Positions 7,249 to 11,056 of a stretch of 11,056 nucleotides of DNA are shown here, piece after piece. The first letter of the stretch is position 1. Each line of letters begins with the position of its first letter. Under the pieces are notes generated by a model. It was not told where the DNA came from. It made no database searches and worked only from the letters and a program-made list of their open reading frames with translations. This DNA is from Flammeovirgaceae bacterium UBA4659 (GTDB lineage: Bacteria; Bacteroidota; Bacteroidia; Cytophagales; Cyclobacteriaceae), in NCBI GenBank assembly GCA_002405445.1, contig DHLV01000111.1, forward strand, positions 8,680 through 19,735, given 5' to 3'. Both the position numbers and the translations under genes were made by a program.

Positions 7249-8133
7249 TTGCAAAACTCCAACGCCCGCTATAAGCTGATCAAAAGGGTCAAAGACGACC
7301 GATTTGATGAAGAAAACCTTCACCAGTACCGGTTGTTGATCCAACCTGCTGCACGCGATTTGCAGGTAGCGGTGGTGTCTGCAAGCGACCACCGTCTGCT
7401 TTTCTTTGAGGATTACATCCTTCACGAATTGCATTCAAATGACGAATTGGTGGCGCTGCTCAAAAACTTGTTTGAGGCGCACGAGGTGATTCAGGCCGGG
7501 TTTTGGAAACAGGTAAAAGTATCAATCAAAAACCTGAAGTTCATTCAGGTGCCCAGCGCATTATTCGATCTGGCAAAAGCCCCTGATTACCTCAAATTCA
7601 ATGCGTCTGTTGACCCACGGCAAGAACACGTAGTCGCGTACGAAAATCAATCATTGGGCGTAACCACTGCCTTTGCCGTTCAAAAATCGATGCATGATTG
7701 GCTGGAGTCCATGTACAGGAATTCGCAACTCACCATCACCCACCAATCGTGTGCACTCATAGAAGGCTTCTGCGCAGCCGGCAAGTCCTTGCCCGGAAGC
7801 CCCTTGTTGGTGTACATCGACCGCTTTAAAATACATATCTGCTTCGCCCCTGCGGGAAGCCTCAAATACTACAATCAGTTTCCCATCCACCAGTTTGCCG
7901 ATTATGTGAAGTACATCATGCTGGTGATGAAGACAATGAACCTCCACCAGGAAAGCAGCGAGGTGCTGCTTTGGGGCTATGTTGGCAAAAACTCGCCCCA
8001 TTACCACGAATTTGTGAAGTACGTTAAAAATGTTGCTTTTGGGCAGCGCCCCAAGCACTTGTCTTTTGGCTATGTGTTTGACGATGTGCAAGACCACCAG
8101 TTTTTTGATCTGTACGCAATTGATTTGTTGTAA
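7249..8133 (+). CDS. DUF3822-family protein, possible actin-like (ASKHA/PilM-like) fold
   Basis: This 294-residue protein matches the DUF3822 family, typical of Bacteroidota and often encoded beside coaD (and rsmD, which is absent here). It is predicted soluble. The start is TTG 7249, directly after the TGA of the upstream gene; its YKLIKRVKDDRFDEENLHQY beginning is where family members start, and no ATG appears until far downstream. The N-half (34-115) and C-half (130-294) could be two duplicated subdomains: LLVYIDRFKIHICFAPAGSL (186-205) looks like the phosphate-loop hairpin of actin/PilM-type ATPases, and EVLLWGYVG (238-246) like their later glycine turn. The classical ATP motifs are weak, so ATP binding is uncertain. 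The fold assignment is my inference. It lies 6 nt upstream of coaD. Confidence 0.85.
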   Translation: MQNSNARYKLIKRVKDDRFDEENLHQYRLLIQPAARDLQVAVVSASDHRLLFFEDYILHELHSNDELVALLKNLFEAHEVIQAGFWKQVKVSIKNLKFIQVPSALFDLAKAPDYLKFNASVDPRQEHVVAYENQSLGVTTAFAVQKSMHDWLESMYRNSQLTITHQSCALIEGFCAAGKSLPGSPLLVYIDRFKIHICFAPAGSLKYYNQFPIHQFADYVKYIMLVMKTMNLHQESSEVLLWGYVGKNSPHYHEFVKYVKNVAFGQRPKHLSFGYVFDDVQDHQFFDLYAIDLL

Positions 8134-8139
8134 CGGGCA

Positions 8140-8601
8140 ATGAGCAAGAAAGTGGCACTTTTTCCCGGGTCGTTTGACCCCTTCACCAAAGGGCATGAAG
8201 ACATTGTGCTGCGAGGGCTTACGTTGTTTGACGAAATCATTATTGCTATTGGTTACAACAGCGGCAAAAGCCAACGCTACTTTCCCATCGAAATGATGAT
8301 CGGAAAAATTGAACAAACATTTAAGCACCACCCTCAGATCAAAGTGCAGACCTACTCAGAGTTAACGGCCACTTTTGCCAAAAAAAACGGAGCGCGTTTT
8401 TTACTTCGCGGTTTGCGCAACACCACCGATTTTGAATACGAAAACAGCATTGCGCAGGTCAACCGTAACCTCAATGCCCAACTTGAATCTGTTTTTTTGA
8501 TTACATCACCGGCATTTGCCTCAGTCAGCTCGTCTATCATCCGCGAGGTGCACCGCTACAAAGGTGATGTGTCGAATTTCTTGCCTTACCAGCTCGACTA
8601 G
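8140..8601 (+). CDS. coaD: Pantetheine-phosphate adenylyltransferase
   Basis: This 153-residue enzyme transfers AMP from ATP to 4'-phosphopantetheine, giving dephospho-CoA, the penultimate step of coenzyme A synthesis in the cytosol. FPGSFDPFTKGHEDIV (8-23) carries the nucleotidyltransferase TxGH motif (T16, H19), RGLR (90-93) contributes phosphate-binding arginines, and SSSIIRE (130-136) is the second ATP-binding motif. Length and order match bacterial CoaD. ATG 8140 is 6 nt after the DUF3822 stop, so it is probably the last gene of that operon. Its TAG stop (8599-8601) directly abuts the composite inverted repeat, which may act as its 3' end. Confidence 0.96.
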   Translation: MSKKVALFPGSFDPFTKGHEDIVLRGLTLFDEIIIAIGYNSGKSQRYFPIEMMIGKIEQTFKHHPQIKVQTYSELTATFAKKNGARFLLRGLRNTTDFEYENSIAQVNRNLNAQLESVFLITSPAFASVSSSIIREVHRYKGDVSNFLPYQLD

Positions 8602-8633
8602 AAGCCATCTCAAAAATACATGACGTGCCAGGT

Positions 8634-8704
8634 TGAGCCTGTCGAAACCGGGTTTCAGTACCGCATAGCCTTCGATAAGCCTGCCTGTCCGGCAGGCAGG
8701 CTCA
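8634..8704. repeat. Outer inverted repeat split by the GC-rich palindrome
   Basis: TGAGCCTGTCGAA (8634-8646) pairs with TTCGATAAG (8671-8679) plus CTCA (8701-8704), 11 of 13 bases, if the 21 bases at 8680-8700 are looped out. The arms resemble the TTCGACAGGCTCA-type repeats scattered in many bacterial genomes, as I recall. A smaller perfect hairpin GAAACC-G-GGTTTC lies between them (8644-8656). Confidence 0.55.
8678..8702. repeat. GC-rich palindrome with 10-bp stem
   Basis: AGCCTGCCTG (8678-8687) and CAGGCAGGCT (8693-8702) pair perfectly around the loop TCCGG. It is the strongest hairpin in the window and reads almost the same on both strands. No T-tract follows directly on either strand, so it is not a standard Rho-independent terminator. 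It interrupts the right arm of the surrounding inverted repeat. Confidence 0.8.
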
Positions 8705-8861
8705 GGCTGACAATTAAAAATTGATTTTTGAGGTGGCTTCTGGAAGGCTTCAAAATAACACCTTTCCAATATCAGCTTGAGCGAGACGAAGGCCTTTTCC
8801 AAAGCTGACAACAAGGTTTCGCTATCCTCAACCTAACAGTCACTCATTTTTGAGATGTACC

Positions 8862-9542
8862 CTAAATGACTTTCTTTTTTTGACGGTAGTATTCTTCGAA
8901 CACAAACCGAATCGATTTGTAAGAATTTTCAAGTGCGTGGTAAACTTCCTTCTCTGTCATCCAACGCAATTCTTCAATGTCTTCTTCCAGGCTTGGTTTG
9001 CTAACAGAATCATCCACCAAATCCATTTTGTACCATTTGGTTTTCTTCAGCATGTTGCTTTTACCCATGGTATACGTGTGCCATGTGGTACAAATTTTGG
9101 CTCCCAGCTTCACGCTGATGTTGCACTCCTCCTCTACTTCGCGCACAGCTGTTTCTGCAGAACGTTCGCCACTTTCCTTTTTTCCCTTCGGCAAGTCCCA
9201 TTTCTTCATCCGGTAAATCATCAAAAACTTGTCTTTCTTGCGCACCAGTCCACCGGCCGCTTTAATCACCTTGAACTTATCTTTGAGGTAGACCAAGAAA
9301 GCATCGTAATTATTGATGCTGATGGTAAGTGACAGTAAATTCAATGGCACTTTGGAGTTGAGCAGCTCCAACACCGTGTCCATATCTTTGAGCGCTGCAT
9401 GGTGCACCCACACGTGGTTAATGAGTTTGGCCTTTGCAATCGGCTCTTTGGCCGCGTTTATCTCGTAGTTGAAATGCCCTGACTCCAGCTTTTCATCTGG
9501 TTTCAGAATCCTTACGGGAATGTCATTGACAAAAAGGTTCAT
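8862..9542 (-). CDS. Two-domain NUDIX protein, divergent from pyrE
   Basis: This 226-residue protein has an N-terminal region (about 1-90) of mixed alpha/beta character, including INHVWVHHAALKDMDTVLEL (41-60), followed by a Nudix domain (about 92-220). The box reads G120-x5-E126-x7-REVEEECNI (134-142). All catalytic glutamates are present, but the usual glycine near the end of the box is replaced by N141. WDLPKGKKE just before the box and SLEEDIEELRWMTEKEV (184-200) are typical of this fold. The substrate is unknown; the pyrE neighbour hints at nucleotide metabolism. I chose ATG 9542 (MNLFVNDIPVRI). An in-frame GTG at 9602 would add 20 residues without family character and would remove the space for the promoter. 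Its stop lies 4 bp from the inverted repeat. Confidence 0.87.
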   Translation of the reverse strand: MNLFVNDIPVRILKPDEKLESGHFNYEINAAKEPIAKAKLINHVWVHHAALKDMDTVLELLNSKVPLNLLSLTISINNYDAFLVYLKDKFKVIKAAGGLVRKKDKFLMIYRMKKWDLPKGKKESGERSAETAVREVEEECNISVKLGAKICTTWHTYTMGKSNMLKKTKWYKMDLVDDSVSKPSLEEDIEELRWMTEKEVYHALENSYKSIRFVFEEYYRQKKKVI

Positions 9543-9576
9543 CGAACGCGGTGGCCACCCATTTTTTACGCTTGCA

Positions 9577-9604
9577 AAAACATAAATAATTCCCAATCCC
9601 ACAA
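9577..9604 (-). promoter_or_regulatory. Possible promoter of the NUDIX gene (TTG-N17-TATGTTTT)
   Basis: On the - strand, TATGTTTT (9584-9577) matches TAnnTTTG except for its last base, and a TTG (9604-9602) lies 17 nt upstream. The NUDIX ATG is 34 nt downstream of the box. Spacing is at the short end of the accepted range. Confidence 0.45.
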
Positions 9605-9734
9605 CTAAAAAAACCTCAAAACCTCACAACCCCGTCACAAACATCGAAAACAAACCGCGTGTAGTAATGCTTTCAATAATTGTGCATCGCGACAAGATTT
9701 GCCTATAAATATTCATTCGCGCAGCCGAATTCGC

Positions 9735-9742
9735 TTACTTTG
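9735..9742 (+). promoter_or_regulatory. Possible -7 element of pyrE (TTACTTTG)
   Basis: TTACTTTG differs from TAnnTTTG at the second base and ends 5 nt before the pyrE ATG. Transcription would then start at or beside the start codon, giving a leaderless or nearly leaderless mRNA. I find no good -33 TTG at standard spacing; the nearest TTTG is at 9698-9701. Confidence 0.35.
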
Positions 9743-9747
9743 CTATT

Positions 9748-10395
9748 ATGGAATTTGTAAAAATCTACGAACAAGCAGCGCGGCCTATTGCAGCCAAGCT
9801 ACTGGAAATTGGCGCCATCAAGCTCAACTATAAGAATCCGTTCACGTGGGCATCGGGTTGGAAATCGCCCGTGTATTGCGACAACCGTCTGGCACTTTCA
9901 TACCCTGCCATTCGCACATTGGTAAAAGATAGTTTGTGCGAAGCCATACGAATTCACTACCCAAAAGTGGAATGCATTGCCGGAGTGGCCACGGCTGGAA
10001 TACCGCAGGGAGCTTTAGTAGCCGATGCCCTTGGGCTACCTTTTGTGTATGTGAGGCCCAAGCCAAAAGAGCACGGCATGGGTAATTTGATAGAAGGCAA
10101 AATTGAAAAAGGCCAACGCGCTGTATTGGTGGAAGACCTCATTTCAACCGGTGGCAGTTCTTTGAAAGCTACCGCTGCTTTGCGCGAAGCGGGATTCAAC
10201 ATTGAAGGGATGGCAGCCATTTTTACATACGGATTTACTGTAAGTGAAAAGGCATTTGCAGACGAGAAAGTAAAACTGGTGTGCTTGAGCGACTTCAACC
10301 ACCTGTTGGAGGCAGCCATCGAGCAAAAATACCTGACTGAGAACGACTTGATTTATGTAAAATCGTGGCGGCTTGATCCCGCGAATTGGAAATAG
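9748..10395 (+). CDS. pyrE: Orotate phosphoribosyltransferase
   Basis: This 215-residue cytosolic enzyme joins orotate to PRPP, giving OMP, the fifth step of de novo pyrimidine synthesis. The 13-residue PRPP-binding signature is VLVEDLISTGGSS (126-138). FTWASGWKSPVYCDNR (32-47) forms the orotate-binding N-terminal region, and VRPKPKEHGMGN (102-113) is the catalytic loop with its Arg, Lys and His residues. Length is normal and all key residues are present. ATG 9748 gives the usual start; a -7-like box ends 5 nt earlier. The secreted CAP-domain gene starts 2 nt after its stop, so they are probably one transcript. Confidence 0.96.
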   Translation: MEFVKIYEQAARPIAAKLLEIGAIKLNYKNPFTWASGWKSPVYCDNRLALSYPAIRTLVKDSLCEAIRIHYPKVECIAGVATAGIPQGALVADALGLPFVYVRPKPKEHGMGNLIEGKIEKGQRAVLVEDLISTGGSSLKATAALREAGFNIEGMAAIFTYGFTVSEKAFADEKVKLVCLSDFNHLLEAAIEQKYLTENDLIYVKSWRLDPANWK

Positions 10396-10397
10396 AA

Positions 10398-10976
10398 ATG
10401 CGGACATCCTCGGTTGTTAAACTTGCATTATTTTTCTTGTGTAGCTTATTGCCACACCAAGCCCTGCTGGCACAATCAAAAATTGACGAAGTGTTGGCGC
10501 TACTCAACGAAGTACGCACACAACCGCAGCTTTTTCTTGACAACCGGCTGACGCCATACCTCGAGCAAAATGGTTTGCAAGAAAACACTTATGCGAAATC
10601 GTTAGTCGAAGATTTAAAAACCCGAAAGCCAGCCGATAGCCTCAAACTTTCGCCCGCACTCAACGCAGTGGCAAAGCTGCACGCGGTGGATATGGGAATG
10701 AAAAACAAAGTTGGCCACAACAGTTCTGACGGCACTACGTTCGACAAACGCCTACGCCTGCGGGCCAAGGCCAAAGGTGCAGTTGCAGAAAACTGCGATT
10801 ACGGCAACGCCAAGCCTCTGGATATTGTAATGTCTTTATTGATTGACGATGGCATAGAAAACCTCGGCCATCGGAAGAACATCTTAGAACCCAGGTTGCG
10901 TTTTGTGGGCATTGCCATTGAGCCCCACAAAAAATATGGAACGAATTGTGTGATGGATTTTGCGGAGGGGTTTTGA
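10398..10976 (+). CDS. Secreted CAP-domain (SCP-like) protein
   Basis: This 192-residue protein begins with a signal peptide (VVKLALFFLCSLLPHQALLA, 6-25), likely cleaved near residue 26. The CAP domain follows. Its marks are VLALLNEVRTQPQLF (32-46), LKLSPALNAVAKLHAVDM (82-99), GHNSSDGTTF (106-115), AEN (130-132) and GHRKNIL (157-163). The putative metal-site residues are H107, E131 and H158. Two cysteines (C133 and C184) might pair after export. CAP proteins are exported and have varied, mostly unproven roles. I chose ATG 10398 over an in-frame TTG at 10386, because the ATG follows the pyrE TAG by 2 nt and gives a normal signal peptide. Co-transcription with pyrE probably reflects position and not shared function. 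The domain ends slightly early compared with larger CAP proteins. Confidence 0.88.
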   Translation: MRTSSVVKLALFFLCSLLPHQALLAQSKIDEVLALLNEVRTQPQLFLDNRLTPYLEQNGLQENTYAKSLVEDLKTRKPADSLKLSPALNAVAKLHAVDMGMKNKVGHNSSDGTTFDKRLRLRAKAKGAVAENCDYGNAKPLDIVMSLLIDDGIENLGHRKNILEPRLRFVGIAIEPHKKYGTNCVMDFAEGF

Positions 10977-11056
10977 AACGAAAATACGGTTGATCCTCTT
11001 TATCTGTTGCCGTTATCTTTCGGTGACGGGTGAAGCGGCAGAGTCAAGGGGCAAAA

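Larger units (their letters stand above)
8601..8857. repeat. Composite nested inverted-repeat element between coaD and NUDIX
   Basis: CATCTCAAAAAT occurs at 8606-8617 and, inverted, at 8846-8857. Allowing three mismatches and the shared TGAC, the match extends to 19 bp (8606-8624 and 8839-8857, 16/19). A third copy, GAAGCC-A/C-CTCAAAAAT type, sits inverted at 8724-8740 and matches 8601-8617 over 17 bp with one mismatch. Inside lie further hairpins (8634-8704, 8644-8656, 8678-8702, 8711-8723). The element fills the gap almost exactly between the coaD stop (8601) and the NUDIX stop (8862). It has no coding sequence I can support, and I see no clear target-site duplication. It could be a non-autonomous MITE or REP-like element, or a bidirectional terminator; the long spacing makes a plain terminator unlikely. 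Confidence 0.65.
9543..9747. other. Divergent intergenic region between NUDIX and pyrE
   Basis: These 205 bp hold the start regions of two divergent genes. From 9601 to 9656 the + strand is almost only A and C: 56 bases with 2 G and 5 T. It contains the near-repeat AACCTCAAAACCTCAC. A small palindrome CAATAATTG lies at 9674-9682. No small gene is visible. Confidence 0.7.

Noticed and set aside
7651..8331. A 226-codon minus-strand frame opposite DUF3822 and coaD.
   Set aside because: It spans two well-supported genes antisense and has no family features.
8521..8814. A 97-codon minus-strand frame running from the repeat region into coaD.
   Set aside because: It overlaps the end of coaD and the inverted repeats, and its sequence follows the repeats; no protein family is recognisable.
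8843..8854. CTCA-TTTT-TGAG as a terminator of the NUDIX gene or coaD.
   Set aside because: A 4-bp stem is too weak, and no T-run follows the stem in either direction.
10977..11056. A frame from TTG 10990 stays open to the window end and begins hydrophobically (LILFICCRYLSV).
   Set aside because: Only 22 codons, no ATG and no homology; it could be the start of a signal peptide but is too short to call.

Overview
This window looks like chromosomal DNA of a Bacteroidota bacterium, most likely from the Cytophagales. That assignment is an inference. It rests on the gene families present (GH3-family adenylating enzyme, DUF3822 beside coaD, DUF1573, a crtI-crtB-idi carotenoid cluster, a NUDIX gene divergent from pyrE) and on promoter-like sites of the TTG/TAnnTTTG type used in this phylum. 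Gene density is high and neighbouring genes often overlap or nearly touch. Most of the content is core metabolism. I see no plasmid, phage, CRISPR, tRNA or rRNA signal and no intact transposase.

Region 1 (1-2168, + strand) is a carotenoid operon: the 3' part of phytoene desaturase (crtI), phytoene synthase (crtB) and type 1 isopentenyl-diphosphate isomerase (idi). Idi balances the C5 precursors, CrtB condenses two geranylgeranyl diphosphates and CrtI desaturates the phytoene. Region 2 (2158-4334, - strand) is a two-gene unit: a GH3-family acyl-adenylating/amide-forming enzyme followed 11 nt later by a LysE-type exporter. The exporter gene overlaps idi tail to tail by 11 bp.

Region 3 (4373-5430, + strand) couples a YggS-type pyridoxal-phosphate homeostasis protein to a DUF423 membrane protein through an ATGA overlap. 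It is driven by a promoter whose -7 box touches the GH3 start codon. A secreted DUF1573 protein lies tail to tail with it (5427-5825, - strand). Region 4 (5891-8601, + strand) holds a NUDIX hydrolase, an unrecognised membrane-anchored protein, a DUF3822 protein that starts with TTG directly after the preceding TGA stop, and coaD for coenzyme A synthesis.

Region 5 (8601-8861) is the most unusual non-coding stretch. A roughly 255-bp composite of nested inverted repeats fills the gap between the converging coaD and NUDIX genes almost from stop codon to stop codon. Region 6 (8862-10976) has a second, two-domain NUDIX protein on the - strand, a 205-bp divergent promoter region containing a strikingly A/C-rich tract, and the pyrE operon (orotate phosphoribosyltransferase plus a secreted CAP-domain protein). 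The last 80 bases hold nothing I can call.

No clearly new multi-gene system stands out. The best leads are the composite repeat, the GH3-LysE pair and the membrane-anchored protein/DUF3822 pair.
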